Positions 1-11,297 are shown, counted from the first letter of the stretch. The stretch is DNA of 64,000 bases from Perognathus longimembris pacificus (GCF_023159225.1 NC_063167.1:76057298-76121297), one strand, 5' to 3'. Numbers and translations: made by a program. Notes: generated from the letters alone by a model not told the origin.

Positions 1-385
1 AAATAAAAAAGGGCCATGGCTCAAATGGCAGAAAGTTTACATGGCATGTGGAAGGCTCTGGGTTTGACCCCAGTAACATCCATCCATCCATCATACATAT
101 ATACTCCAAAGTGACTCACACTGTCTGGGTTTAAATATTGGCTTTGCTTTTTACTAGTTGTGTATCATTTAGTGATTTCTGTTTCTATGCCTCAGTTGAC
201 TTCTTAGTAAAATGATAACAATTTTATGTACCTCATAGGAATGTGGTAAGGAACATTAATATATGAAAATTGCTTATCACACTGGTCTGCCACATCAAAA
301 GAATTCAGTAAGTACTCAATTCTTTTCTTTTAACTAGAGTTAATTCTACAAAATAAAAAAGACTCCTTTCTTCCTCTAGCAGTTA
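1..385. other. TMED5 intron 2, left end
   Basis: AT-rich intronic sequence. Positions 13-75 carry a degenerate tRNA-like stretch with A-box-like 'atggctcaaatggc' and B-box-like 'gggtttgacccc', probably an old SINE scrap. Nothing else is recognised. Confidence 0.4.
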
Positions 386-862
386 TTTCCCCCCATTACT
401 GGCATTTGAACTCAGGGTCTCTTACACTTGCTCAGCTTGCATGTTGTACTGGTGCTATGCCACGTAAGCCACACCTCCAACCCACATTTTTGCTGGTTAG
501 TTTTGGAGATGGGAGTCTTGCAATCTTTGCAGCATGGGCTGGCTTCAAACTGCAATCCTCTACATCTCAGTCTCTTCAGTAGCAAGATTACAGGCATGAG
601 CCACAGGTGGCTTACTGCTTTTTAGGTTTTGTTTTGTCAGTTGTAGAGCTCCAAATCCAAGCCTGAGCACCACCACTGAGTTTATTTGCTCAAGGCTAGT
701 GCTCTACCACTTAAGCTACAGCACTATTTCTGGTTTTCTAGTGAGTGGTTAATTGGAGATAACAGACTTTCCTGCCTGGGCTGACTTTGAACTGTGATCC
801 TTAGATCGCAACTTCCTAAGTAGCCAGGATTACAGACATGAACTACCAGCTAGTGTCCAGCA
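386..862 (-). repeat. Two old B1-like/Geo chimeric SINEs
   Basis: Two diverged copies in reverse orientation lie at about 386-612 and 632-862. Each reads from the right-hand Geo module ('gctcaaggctagtgctctaccac') through the linker ('ttaattggagat') to the B1-like half ('attacaggcatgagccac'). Both are mutated and lack clear TSDs. Confidence 0.75.
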
Positions 863-1492
863 TGTTTGATTTTCTGACAGTTAATTTTGATAGGGTAGAT
901 ATAAGTTGATAATTTTTTTTGTTCTAAATTTTAAGGATGAACTAAAATTTAGTTTTTGTTCATATGCCTATTAAAGACAACAAAAAGAGAAGTTAATTTT
1001 AAATGAATTTAAAATGACTTCTAAAATCAAATAGCTATTTTTCCATTCTACATAAGTAAATGCAATTTTTTAAAGTATTTTAAATTAGTATCCTAAAAAT
1101 GATGGGTATAGATTAATTTCCTTCATTTATTCACACATGTAATTAGTGTTTACTGACTATAAATTACATACTAGGCACTTCGGCTAACAAAGACCAAGAG
1201 TTATAATAATAGCTAGTACTTACAACAGGCTATGTGCCAGAGATGTTCTAAGCATCATATGGTACAAAGTAACAGTTTTCCTTCATCCTGTCTCCACCCT
1301 GCATTGCATGTGTGTCCCTGCAGACTTACTTAACTTCTCTAGGCGTCTTTATCTGTAAAATGGGAATTGGGAATCAAAGAGTCTGTCTCAAGCTTATGAT
1401 AAATATTAAGTATTCTGTATTTGCTCTTCCTCTATAAACTTATAATTTAGTTTGAACATATTAACAGTACTAATTAAAGAGAGTTCTATACA
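863..1492. other. Unique AT-rich intronic sequence
   Basis: No gene, RNA or clear repeat seen. Runs of A and T and short low-complexity stretches only. Confidence 0.5.
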
Positions 1493-1503
1493 GAAAGCAA
1501 TGG

Positions 1504-1720
1504 CGGGCTGGGGATATGGCCTAGTGGCAAGAGTGCTTGCCTCATACACACGAAGCCCTGGGTTCGATTCCCCAGCACCACATATATGGAAAACGGCCAG
1601 AAGTGGCGCTATGGCTCAAGTGGCAGAGTGCTAGCCTTGAGCAAAAAAGAAACCAGGGACAGTGCTCAGGCCCTGAGTCCAAGCTCCAGGACTGGCCAAA
1701 AAATAAAAATTAAAAAAAAA
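1504..1720 (+). repeat. IDL-Geo-type dimeric SINE with intact TSD
   Basis: Full-length dimer. The left half has ID-like A box ('tggcctagtgg') and B box ('gggttcgattcccc'); the right half starts at 'agtggcgctatggctc'; then an A-rich tail. It is flanked by a perfect 11-bp TSD 'gaaagcaatgg' at 1,493-1,503 and 1,721-1,731. Confidence 0.92.
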
Positions 1721-1902
1721 GAAAGCAATGGAATAGGACAGAGAGGACAATGAGGTACGAAAAAAAGAGAAGTGAGAAGGAAGAAATACAAACTCTGAAC
1801 TCTTGAGTATTTTCTACATATATGGCTTCCTACGGCCATATATTTAATGATACTTAATGTAAGTATTTCATGTTTTATACTCAGTTGTAATAAAATGACA
1901 AG

Positions 1903-2127
1903 GGGCTGGGAATGTGGCTTAGTGGTAGAGTGCTTGCAGAAAAAGCAGGGAACAGTGCTGTGGCTCAAGTGATAGAGTATTAGCCTTGAGCATAAGAAGC
2001 TTAGGGACAGTGCCCAGGTCCTGGGTTCAAGCCCCAGAACTGGTAAAAAAAGAAATTGAGAAGCTCAGGGATAGTACCTAGCCCCTGAAATTGGTCCCCA
2101 GGACTGGCAAAAAAAAAAAAAAAAAAA
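1903..2127 (+). repeat. Deleted IDL-Geo SINE followed by a second Geo 3' fragment
   Basis: The ID-like left half at 1,903 loses its B-box half after 'agagtgcttgc' and jumps into the right module. An A tail near 2,045 is followed by another copy of the Geo 3' end (2,058-2,127, 'aagctcagggatagtacc') with its own A tail, giving a partial tail-to-tail tandem. Confidence 0.75.
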
Positions 2128-2202
2128 GGTCTGAGGTAAAACAAGTAGTTTACATTCACACATCAAGATGTATTGAACTACTCATTTAAGAAAAAAATCA
2201 TA

Positions 2203-2610
2203 GGGCTGGGGATATGGCCTAGTGGCTTGCCTCATATACATGAGGCCCTGGGTTCAATTCCCCAGCACCACATATACAGAAAATGGCCAGAAGTGGCGCT
2301 GTGGCTCAAGTGGCAGAGTGCTAGCCTTGAGCAAAAAGAAGCCAGGCAGGGACAGTGCTCAGGCCCTGAGTTCAAGCCCCAGGACTGGCCAAAAAAAAAA
2401 AAAAAAGAAAAAAAATCATAAAACTGGTGGCTCACCCCTGTAATCTTGGCTACTCAGGGGGCTGAGATCTGAGGACTTTGGGCAAATAAACCCAGAAGAC
2501 TTATTTTCAATTAGCAAATAGCTAGAACTGGAGATGTGGTTTAAGTGGTAGAGTACCAGCTGGGAGAAGAAAAAGCCAAGGCAGAATGTGAGACGGGAGT
2601 TTAAGCGCAA
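2203..2610 (+). repeat. IDL-Geo SINE next to a B1-like/Geo SINE
   Basis: An IDL-Geo dimer at 2,203-2,408 has a short deletion in the left half ('agtggcttgcctc'). It is flanked by TSD 'aaaaaaatcata' (2,191-2,202; 2,409-2,420). A degenerate B1-like/Geo copy follows at 2,421-2,610 ('ggctactcagggggctgag'). Confidence 0.85.
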
Positions 2611-3105
2611 AAAAAGAAAAAGAAAAAGAGAGGAAGGGAGAGAAAAGCAAGCAGAGAATAAGTAAAGGAAAAGCAAAGAAATAAAAGGGAAAAACTAAGG
2701 GCAGTATACGGATACTATCCGTAGCTACAGTTAAATCTTAAAACATATAACCTAGGACAATAGCTTTTCAGTTAAAATGGAAAACATGGGCTAATCAGAT
2801 GAGCAGGTATGAAATGCCACAGCAGATTAAATGTAATACTCAAGGAATAATTATTTATTTAACTAAAGCAAAAAAAAAAGATGGTAGCTGGATGGTGGCA
2901 CACTACTGAAGAAGCCAAAGGAAAAGGATGGAAAGACAGAGGAATAAATGAATGCATGGAATATGCTTTACATTAGGAGATGGTACACTATAAGAACTGT
3001 ATAAAATCATTTCGAGTTATCTAATATTGATATTTAGTTTATATTTATCTGCCTTGCAGATAATCCATGGGTATTCAGCTAAAAGAAATAAAGGAGATTA
3101 CTTAC
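2611..3105. other. TMED5 intron 2, right end next to exon 2
   Basis: Starts with a purine-rich GAAA/GGAA tract (about 2,607-2,695). The rest is unique sequence leading to the TMED5 exon 2 donor, read on the minus strand as gtaagt at 3,105-3,100. No other feature seen. Confidence 0.5.
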
Positions 3106-3203
3106 GTGTGAACTCCATCTGACTTCCTTTGTTCAAAAACTAAGGTTTTGCCTTCTGGAGAGGCAAGATGGAAATCAATATCTAATCCTGCTCCATCTAA
3201 AAC
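3106..3203 (-). CDS. TMED5: TMED5 coding exon 2
   Basis: 98 nt encoding residues 64-95 plus two bases of a split codon, beginning [11 protein letters not shown] and ending KSDGVH. This is the middle of the lumenal GOLD domain, which mediates cargo binding and p24 oligomerisation. On the minus strand the acceptor is 'ccatag' before 'GTTTTAGATGG' (genomic 3,204-3,205 carry the AG complement) and the donor is 'CAC AC|gtaagt'. The phase fits exon 1 exactly. The next exon should start by completing a Thr codon and lies outside the window. Confidence 0.96.
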
Positions 3204-3554
3204 CTATGGAAGAGCACACAGGAGGAAAATGCATTAAAAATTCTGAGAATAAATGATATTAAGTAGGTTATATGATGTAAAGATTCCCTCCCCTAAACTA
3301 GAAGGGCAAGAAAGCCATCAAAGGTACAGTGGGTTAGAAAAGAACTGAATGTTCACAGTGTTCACTTTGGGGTTGGCTTCCTTCCTTGAGTGTTTCTGCT
3401 GCCATCACCTAAATTTAGGCCATTTGGATATTACTAAAACTTCCTAAGACAGGCTGTCATTGAGAATTCATGCAGCTTGGATAAAAACACAGGCAATTCA
3501 AATGCTGGGTCTTATTTAAAACCTAGTCAATTTAAGACACCATTTTTCTTCCCT

Positions 3555-3765
3555 TTTTGGTGGTACTGTGGTTTGAACTCAGGGCTTTGCTATTGCTAGA
3601 TAGGCACTCTACCACTTCAAGCACACTGCTAGCCATCGTTGCTTTAGCTATTTTCCAGAGAGATATTGACCTTATTGCCTGACCTTGGGACCAATAACCC
3701 TTCTACCAATGCCTCCTGAGTAGATGGGATTATAGAGATGAACCACAATGCCTGGCTTGTTTGTT
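3555..3765 (-). repeat. Old B1-like SINE
   Basis: Reverse-oriented: 'tttgaactcagggctttgc' at the left and 'cctcctgagtagatggg' to 'gaaccacaatgcctggctt' at the right. Strongly diverged, with a less clear Geo part. The flank from 3,766 to about 3,880 may hold a second remnant ('gtgagcc'). Confidence 0.55.
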
Positions 3766-3880
3766 AAGGTTGATTCTTGCTAACTTTTCTTCATCTGTCC
3801 TCCGCTATAGTCTTTTGGTCTCTGTTTCCCTAACAGCTGGAAATACTGGTGTGAGCCATTTATTGTGATCAGCCTCAATT

Positions 3881-4512
3881 TAAGATACTCTATATAATTT
3901 TGTTAAGTTTCTTAAATAATAACTTAAAAAACACAATTAGCTATTTCTTAACCTGGAATTGAAGGTCTCTATTATTTGATTCTAAACTGATTTCTTCAAC
4001 ACTTTTTTTTCTACTACTCTGTAGTAAATGCATACTCCAGTTCAATTTTTTACTAGCCAATGAATATCTTTTGTTCCTTCTCAATCCCAAAATGTCCTTG
4101 TGAAAATAATGATGGTGATAATAGCAGGTAACAATCACAAATTATGCCACACATTGTTTTAAGTTAATTTTTTATGGCTAAAAGGTGGGTCGTATTATTG
4201 TTTATGTTAAAAAACCACTGAGGCACAGAGAAGTAATTTTTCCAAGGTGACAGAGCAAATAAGTGGCACAATTAAAATCTCAAAGTTTCTCTAGAGTAAT
4301 TTTTAATGAGTATATATTGCCTCTAGTGTACAGAATTGCAAAATAGCAAAGATTTCCATTCTAATACATACCAGGTACACAAAAACAAAACCCCAAAAGC
4401 CATATCTTCAATGTTCCCAAGTTTTATTTCTATTTATTTATTGATGTTTAAAGCCTCAAGATATCAAAGAACTGGAAATGTTCTAGAATTAATTACTCAA
4501 AAATACTTTTCA
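3881..4512. other. Unique intronic sequence of TMED5 intron 1
   Basis: AT-rich, no conserved coding stretch and no recognisable repeat. Nothing to annotate. Confidence 0.5.
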
Positions 4513-4990
4513 GGCCTGGGAATGTGGCTTACTGGTAATGCTCATTTAGCTAACTGCATGAAGCCCTGAGTTGATTCCTTAGTGCCACATAAACAGAAAA
4601 AGCCAGAAGTGGCGCTGTAGTCAAGTGGTAGAGCACTAGCCTTGAGCATAGAGAGGCTCAGGGACAGAGCCTAGGCCCTGAGCTTGAGCCCCAGGCCTGG
4701 CAAAAAAAAAAAAACCACAACAAAAAAAACAAAGAAACAGAAAACAAAAAACAAAACTTTCCAAGCCTACTGCTGATGGGTCAGGTCTGTAATCCTAGCA
4801 ACTCAGGAGGCCGAGAACTGAGGATTCTAGTTTGAAACTAGTAGGCAGGGAAGTCTATGAGACTCTTTTCTCCAATTAACCACCAGAAAAGAGAAAGTGG
4901 AGCTGTGGCTCAAAGTGGTACAGCACTTGGCTTGAGCACTAAAGTTCAAGGACAGTACCGCTGAGTTCAAGCCCCGTGACGGGGGAAAAA
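4513..4990 (+). repeat. IDL-Geo SINE and B1-like/Geo SINE in tandem
   Basis: An IDL-Geo copy at 4,513-4,713 has a mutated left half. A B1-like/Geo chimera follows at about 4,762-4,987 ('cctagcaactcaggaggccgag', linker 'tctccaattaaccacc', Geo 3' end). Confidence 0.8.
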
Positions 4991-5116
4991 CCCAAACCTG
5001 AATGTATGTCCATTAAATCAGAAAAGAAGCAATATACACAATTAAGGGACACATTTACTAAAACAAGGTTTGAAAGTACTGGTAGTGGTTATCAGGCTTA
5101 ATGAAACAAAAGTAAC

Positions 5117-5376
5117 TTTTTTTTTTTTTTTTTTTTGGTTGGGCATGGGGCTTGAACTCTGAGCCTGGAACCTCTCCCTGAGCTCTTCAGCTCAAGGCTA
5201 GAGCGCTACCTCTTTGAGGCACAGCACACTTCTGTTTGTTAACACCACACTTCTGGTGGTTAATTGGAGATAGTCTCATGGACTTTCCTTCCCAGGCTGG
5301 ATTTGAACTGCTTTCCTCAAATCTCTGCCTCTTGAGTAGTTAGATTTACAGGTGTGAGCCATGGGAGCCCAGCACA
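5117..5376 (-). repeat. B1-like/Geo chimeric SINE
   Basis: Starts with an 18-base T run (the A tail on the other strand), runs through the Geo module with a small internal duplication around 5,235-5,265 ('cacacttctg' twice), and ends in the B1-like half 'ggtgtgagccatggg'. Confidence 0.8.
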
Positions 5377-5409
5377 AAAGTCATTTTTAAGAACACTGAA
5401 TTTTCTTTT

Positions 5410-5613
5410 TTGTTTTTTGTTTTTTTTTCCTGGGGCTTGGACTCAGGGCCTGAGCACTGTCTCGGGCTTCTTTTGTTAAAGGCTAGCACTCTACCTGTTG
5501 AACCACAGTACCACTTCTGGCCTTTTCTGTTTATGTGGTACTGAGGAATCGAACCCAGGGCTTTGTGCATGCTAAGCAAGCACTCTACCACTAAGCCACA
5601 TTCCCAGCCCCTG
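5410..5613 (-). repeat. IDL-Geo-type SINE with 19-bp TSD
   Basis: Reverse-oriented dimer ending 'aagccacattcccagccc'. The TSD 'gaacactgaattttctttt' is at 5,391-5,409 and 5,614-5,632. The long perfect TSD points to a fairly recent insertion. Confidence 0.9.
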
Positions 5614-5870
5614 GAACACTGAATTTTCTTTTATTTTCACAATGAATATAACCACCACCACAACCATTTATTCAGTGCTTTGCCAGGCACTGTGCTAAAG
5701 CTTTACAGATACTTCAGTTAAGTCAACAACCCTGAGGTAGATAATTTTCAAAATTCCTGTCCTCAGTCCCACATTTCATTGTAATGAAGGAAATTGAGGC
5801 TCATAGATTAAGCAAATCTCCCTAGGTCAAATCCAGGAGAACACCTAATTTTAAAAGACAAAATTACAGC

Positions 5871-6098
5871 CAGACACCAGTGGCTCACACACGTAATCCT
5901 AGCTACTCAGAAGGCCGGGATCTGAGGACTGTGATTCAAAGTCAGCCCGGGAAGGAAAGGCTATGAGACTCTTATCTCCAATAAACCACCAGAAAACCAG
6001 AAATGGTACTGTGGCTCAGGTGGTAGAATGCTGGCCTTCAGCTGAAGAGCTTAGGTACAGTGCCCAGGCCCAGAGTTCAAGCCCCAAGCCTGGCAAAA
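5871..6098 (+). repeat. B1-like/Geo chimeric SINE
   Basis: Near full length: 'agtggctcacacacgtaatc', the ggatctgaggactg block, linker 'ctccaataaaccaccag', then the Geo module and A tail. Confidence 0.85.
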
Positions 6099-6516
6099 AA
6101 AAACAACAAAAAAATTAAAAATATAACATTAAAGTAACAGAATATAAAACTAAACCTCCATATGATTTCAGTGTAATATGATGGGTCAGGAATAAAACAA
6201 ATTTTGATTGGTTAAAAGTAGATACACTCTGATGCTGAGTTAACACATGTATTAAAATTTAGGGACATCCAATTTGGTAAAATAATACATAGGGCATCTA
6301 AAAGTTATTGCAGTATAAATGCCCTGGTTTCCAGCTTCAGCTCCAAAAAAATAAATGAAACAAAACAAAACAATGGGGAGGGGTTAGCTCCCCAAACAAA
6401 TCCTCTCAACTAGAAAGCCAGGGCAAAGAAATTCCCAATGTTATAAAAGTTGTTGAACCTCCCCTCCACCTCGACCACTGGACTGAAGCATTTCCCTACT
6501 ATGAGAACACCAATGA

Positions 6517-6734
6517 GGGCTGGGAATATGGCCTAGTGGCAAGAGTGTTTGCCTCACATACATGAAGCCCTGGGTTTGATTCCCCAGCACCACATATATA
6601 GAAAACAGCCAGAAGTGGCGCTGTGGCTCAAGTGGAAGAGTATTAGCCTTGAGCAAAAAGAAGCCAGGGACAGTGCTCAGGCCCTGAGTTCAAGGCCCAG
6701 GACTGGCCAAAACAACAAAACAAAAAAAAAAAAG
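6517..6734 (+). repeat. IDL-Geo-type SINE
   Basis: Full-length dimer with an (AAC)n/A tail. An imperfect TSD 'gagaacac(c/t)aatga' brackets it. Confidence 0.9.
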
Positions 6735-7076
6735 AGAACACTAATGAAGACTTGCAAGCACCTTCTCCCTGAGAATTCTGTCAGATCTGAGTAATACCAC
6801 AGTAGTTTTAGGATAATACACCTCCTATAATTCAGAATAACACGTATCAAAAGTGCTCTCAGATTTACTATAAAGAGACTCCCAATACCAGTATGGCTAA
6901 AGGGTAATGCGTTGTGACTATTATTCCTTTAAATTCATTCAAATAAAATTTGTACTGAATAGAAAGAAATAAAAAGGCATAAAAATCAGAGTGGTAAACA
7001 GAATTTGTACAAGGCAATTGTTTACTCATCACTCCTTAACTTTTCCGTGTGAAATTAACTGTCCTATTTCAACAAC

Positions 7077-7283
7077 TTTTTTTTTTTTTTTGGCCAGTCC
7101 TGGGACCTGGGCTCAGGGCCTGAGCACTGTCCCTGGCTTCTTTTTGCTCAAGGCTAACACTTTGCCACTTGAGCCACAGCGTCCCTTCTGGCCATTTTCT
7201 GTACATGTGGTGCTGGGGAATTGAACCCAGGGCCTCATGTATATGAGGCAAGCACTCTTGCCACTAGGCCATATCCCCAGCCC
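7077..7283 (-). repeat. IDL-Geo-type SINE
   Basis: Reverse full-length copy. TSD-like 'tcaacaactttt' on the left and 'tcaacaagtttt' on the right. Confidence 0.9.
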
Positions 7284-7881
7284 TCAACAAGTTTTATGGA
7301 AAGGGTCACATGGAAAAAGACTGAAGGAGGCGTATGGCTAACAGTCTGTGATAAAATGAAGACTTAATCCGACAACTTGTGAGGAACTGAGTCGTATCAA
7401 CAACCATGAGTGAGCTTGGAAATGCACACTTTCCAGCAGAGCCTGAGATGACTGTAGTCTTGTTGAATGATTCAGAGTAGAAGACCTATTTAAGAAGTGG
7501 TTCTGATTTACACAAACTACAACAAGTAAATATTGTTTTAAGTCTAGTGACTTTGAGGTAATTATTTGCATCAAGAGATAGACCTACATAAAGAAAAGAG
7601 CACTAGGTAAAGAATACATGAACATAAAATAAATCTTAACTTTTCTTAGTTGATCAAGTAAGTTGCTCAAATAATAGGAATACTGTACTGAGTGGGTCTA
7701 ACATAAAAATGCTGAATTTTTGTGTCTTTAATCTGAAATCTCCCATGTTAAATAAAACAATTTCTTTTTCTTCCTATTGTTAACTTCAGTTCACTTCTAC
7801 AAATAAAAATTTCCCTTTGACCCTAAATTAACATTAAGACAACAAAACTAAACCAAACAACAATTTCTAAGAAGTTTCTTT
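7284..7881. other. Unique intronic sequence
   Basis: No coding exon, RNA or repeat recognised between the two SINEs. Confidence 0.5.
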
Positions 7882-8090
7882 CTTTTTTTTTTTTTTTTTG
7901 GCCAGTCCTGGGCCTTGGACTCAGGGCCTGAGCACTGTCCCTGGCTTCTTCCCGCTCAAGGCTAGCACTCTGCCACTTGAGCCACAGCGCCGCTTCTGGC
8001 CGTTTTCTGTATATGTGGTGCTGGGGAATCGAACCTAGGGCCTCATGTATCCGAGGCAGGCACTCTTGCCACTAGGCTATATCCCCAGCC
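7882..8090 (-). repeat. IDL-Geo-type SINE, GC-rich variant
   Basis: Carries 'cttcccgctcaaggc' and 'cagcgccgcttctggccg', the CpG-bearing variant also seen at 13.4, 21.2, 38.2, 40.0 and 48.1 kb. TSD 'tctaagaagtttctt' at both ends. Confidence 0.9.
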
Positions 8091-8293
8091 TCTAAGAAGT
8101 TTCTTAATCATGGAGTTCAAAAATGTAATCGAAGGGCTGAAAAGGATTTACACTCTGCAAATCCCTCCAGCACTGAACATTACTTCCAGTCTGAAGATGA
8201 TCTTCACCTGATAAATCCCTCCAACACTATTTCCGTCTTCCCTTAATCAGAACTGTTCAGGGGAGAATGTTTTAGAGAACAAACAAGCCACTT

Positions 8294-8530
8294 TATTTAT
8301 TTACTGTCAATCCTGGGGTTTGAACTCAGGGCCTGGGCACTGTCCCTGAGCTCTTTTGCTCAAGGCTAGTGCTCTATCACTTTGAAGCCACAGCTCTATT
8401 TCTAGTTTTCTGGCAGTTAACTGGAGGTTAAGAGTCTAAAAGACTTTTCTGCCTAGCTGGCTTTGAATTGTCTTACACAGATCTCAGCCACCTGAGTAAC
8501 TAGAATTAGAGGTGTGAGCCATAGGCACCC
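8294..8530 (-). repeat. B1-like/Geo chimeric SINE
   Basis: Reverse-oriented; Geo part at the left ('ctcaaggctagtgctctatc'), B1-like end 'agaggtgtgagccat' at the right. Confidence 0.8.
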
Positions 8531-9076
8531 TGTGGCCTAGTCATTTTAAATATTGACTAAAGACACAAAGTATAAAGCTAAAGCAAGCTATATATCACAT
8601 TAGAAGTATAAATGTAAAATAACATTCACTGAATATTTACTGTCGGGAATGATCTTCCAATGTTTTTTTTTTTTTAAGAACTCACTTCATGAGGTGATTA
8701 CTATTCTCTGTTTTTCAAGAAGCCGAATAACTTCTTCAAGATCACACAAGCTGTAAGAGCCAGAATTTTAAATACAGACCTTGAACTTGAGACCAGTAGC
8801 TGGTAAATAACAGGAATAATATGTGAGTAAATACTGAGGAACTTTTGATGAATATAAATTGTTTTGTAACTATTTCCGTAGTCCTCTAGTTACCTTGACT
8901 CTAATTTTACTTTCCTTAAATTCTTTCACAATAAAGCAAGCAAAGACCTTGTACAAAATAAAAAGCTATTTAACATGGTACACAGGGCGCTGGTTCACCA
9001 TTCATGAGTCAAACTGAGTCTCTGCAACTCCTACCCTAGATTTTGCATTCTTAAAATCTAATTAATAAAACAACTG
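8531..9076. other. Unique intronic sequence
   Basis: No feature seen apart from a short T run at about 8,661. Confidence 0.5.
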
Positions 9077-9291
9077 AGCTGGGAATATGGCCTAGTGGCA
9101 AGAGTGCTTGCCTCCTATACATGAAGCCCTGGGTTCAATTCCCCAGCACCACATATACAGAAAATGGCCAGAAGTGGTGCTGTGGCTCAAGTGGCAGAGT
9201 GCTAGCCTTGAGCAAAAAGAAGCCAGGGAGAGTGCTCAGGCCTTGAGTCCAACCAAGCCCCTGGACTGGCAAAAAAACACACACAAAAAAA
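9077..9291 (+). repeat. IDL-Geo-type SINE
   Basis: Full-length dimer; the tail is (CACA)-interrupted poly-A. Confidence 0.88.
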
Positions 9292-9837
9292 ACCTCTCAG
9301 TATTTGTATTCTCTCTATATATATTTGGTTGTAAATACACTATGCCTTTTCAGAATTATGGTTATTATTGATTTTTCTCCTTTTTCTGGAATATGCCTCA
9401 TTTCTTGCATTCCTATCTCAAGCATCTTTCTATATTTATCTTGGTTTTTTTTTGGATAGGTGTGTAATTCTCATGTTAGAGCGCCATCAACTTCAGGCCA
9501 GAGGCTGTATCCATATTTAACTTTATATTCCGTAGGATTCCTCTTCTAAGCAGTACTTAATCATACTTTATTGAAGCTGCCTACTTATGAACTAGTAACC
9601 CTTTAATTAAGATGCTTGAGAACTCTCTACTCCTTTCAAAATTCCTGCCACCAATTTTAACACAACTGGAAATCAAACAATGTTAAGTCGTAGCCTAAAT
9701 TTTGCTAACTACATGACTTGAGATATTTTGCTCTGTGCCTGTCTCAATCATCTATAATAACTAAATTCTAAAATTCCTTCCAATAAAAGCTATATACAAC
9801 ATTTCAATTTGGTCCATAGTTAACAATATTTGGTACT
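9292..9837. other. Unique intronic sequence
   Basis: AT-rich, nothing recognised. Confidence 0.45.
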
Positions 9838-10232
9838 TGAGTGCTTGCTTGCCTAGGATGCGTGAAGCCATAGGTTCAATTCCTAAATATCAAATACACA
9901 GAAAAAGCCAGCTCTGGCTGAGGTGGTAGAGTGCTAGTCCTTGAGCAAAAGAAGCTCAAGGACAGTGCCCAGTCCCTGAGTTCAATCACCAGGACTGATG
10001 GTTAAAAAAAAAAGTGAACAGTTGAAGGGTTGGGAATATGGCCTAGTAGTAGAGGGCTTGCCTCTTATACATGAAGCCCTGGGTTTGATTTCCCCAGCAC
10101 CACATATATAGAAAAAGCCAGAAGTGGCACTGTGGGTCAAGAGGTAGAATGCTAGCTTTGAGCAAAAAGAAGCCAGGGACAGTGCTCAGACCCTGAGTCC
10201 AAGTCCCAGGAATGGAAAAGAAAAAGAAAACA
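9838..10232 (+). repeat. Two IDL-Geo SINEs in tandem
   Basis: A 5'-eroded, diverged copy at about 9,838-10,013 is followed by a better preserved copy at 10,027-10,232 ('ttgggaatatggcctagtag'). Confidence 0.82.
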
Positions 10233-10834
10233 ACATGGGCGACATGTAGACAAAATTCAATGAAGATAAAAGTTGTAGTGTACTACTTGATCTTATTTGA
10301 TTAAAAATAAAGGCTATATGATTGGGATGGAACCTTTCACCGTAACTTAAAATCGGTCTTAGTGATATAGGCTAGCAATTTCAAAAATCCTTAACTGAAG
10401 CAAAAACAGGGAGGACTTATATTTGACGATTGGGGGAGTGATTCAAACACAAGTGTCACTACTTTGTCCAGTGATGAAGGAGAACGTGTATCCGTTCAGA
10501 ATCGTGCGATTGGCTAGAAGAGCGCTGGGCGAATGAAGAAACCAAGAGCACAGCCACCGACATCATCTGTTTTGGCTTCTTTCCGACCAGAGGAAAGGGA
10601 AGAGGACGGGTAGGCGTCAATTCTAGGGCCGGCCAAACTTGTCCGTCGCGGGCTCCGGGAGCCTCGCCCCGCCCTGCCTCGCCCCGCGCGCCTGCGCGGA
10701 GCAGGTCGGCGGCCGGGCGGCCTTCGCCCTCCCCTCCCCCTACCCACACCCCGAGGTCCCCGAGAAGTTTGTGAGGGCAACGCCGCGGCGCAGCGGGGCC
10801 GAAGGAAGGATGTCGGCCAGCCCTCGGCACTTAC

Positions 10835-11023
10835 TTGGTACTCAATCTCCAGCGAGGCCTTCAGGGGCATGGGCTGGTAGAAACACTCCTTGTGCCCGGC
10901 CGGAAGGGTAAAGGTGAAGTCGCTATCCAAAGAGGGCGTGAAGCCGGCCGCCCCCCGTGGCAGCACTGTGGGCAGCGCGGCCAGGAGGAGCACGGGGAAG
11001 GGCAGCCGGGTCTGGTCGCCCAT
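10835..11023 (-). CDS. TMED5: TMED5 coding exon 1 (signal peptide and start of GOLD domain)
   Basis: 63 codons from ATG (complement of 11,021-11,023) to the donor, 'TACCAA|gtaagt'. Residues 1-27 ([18 protein letters not shown]... GAAG) form a typical cleavable signal peptide with a Leu/Ala-rich core. [16 protein letters not shown] opens the mature protein, and Cys47 in KECFYQP is the first of the two conserved GOLD-domain cysteines that pair in p24 proteins. The start has a strong Kozak context (G at -3 and +4). The frame is open further upstream to a Met at 11,146, but that extension is low-complexity CpG-island translation and lacks family support, so the MGD start is chosen. Confidence 0.96.
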
Positions 11024-11180
11024 CCCTGCCGGGGAGATCTCGGGCTGAGCGCGCTGTGGAAGGTGTGGAGTGCGGGCGCCGCGTCTCCGCGCCTCGTGGC
11101 AAGGAAACCCAGAACCTGAAGGAAGTTCTGGTGGCGGCGGTGACAAACGAATCCTGCCAAGGGGGAAGCGTAGGGACTGA

Positions 11181-11190
11181 GGGCGGGGCC
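11181..11190 (+). promoter_or_regulatory. Sp1/KLF GC box
   Basis: GGGCGGGGCC, a consensus GC box about 160 bp upstream of the TMED5 start codon. Confidence 0.6.
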
Positions 11191-11292
11191 AGCGGCTCCT
11201 TTCCGCCCCCTTTCTCGGTCCAGTCCTCGGGGCCTCACACCCAGACGGTTGCTGGTTCCCATGGCTTCTCCCCTCCCCCTAGGACACTCCCC

Positions 11293-11297
11293 CCAAT
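11293..11297 (+). promoter_or_regulatory. CCAAT box (NF-Y candidate)
   Basis: CCAAT followed by GGG, about 270 bp upstream of the TMED5 start codon and about 15 bp from the first ZNF143-like site. Confidence 0.4.

Larger units (their letters stand above)
1..11120 (-). other. TMED5: TMED5 gene, 5' part (exons 1-2; transcription start approximate)
   Basis: TMED5 is a p24-family (EMP24/GP25L) type I membrane protein that cycles between ER and Golgi and acts as a cargo receptor and coat adaptor, including for GPI-anchored proteins. The window holds the exons for the signal peptide and the first half of the GOLD domain. The remaining GOLD, coiled-coil, transmembrane and cytoplasmic-tail exons must lie left of position 1. 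Intron 1 spans 3,204-10,834 and intron 2 starts at 3,105 and runs off the edge. Exons 1 and 2 join in frame (63 codons, then 98 nt leaving two bases of a split codon). Identification rests on near identity to the mammalian TMED5 N terminus as I know it and on the neighbouring head-to-head CCDC18, as in human. The 5' end is inferred from the CpG island only. Confidence 0.93.

Noticed and set aside
1516..1575. tRNA genes, suggested by A and B boxes in many places.
   Set aside because: They are the ID-like halves of SINEs; no cloverleaf with a proper acceptor stem is visible.
11024..11146. N-terminal extension of TMED5 from an upstream in-frame Met at 11,146.
   Set aside because: The extension is Pro/Arg-rich CpG-island translation that would bury the signal peptide. 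The MGD start has a good Kozak context and matches the family.
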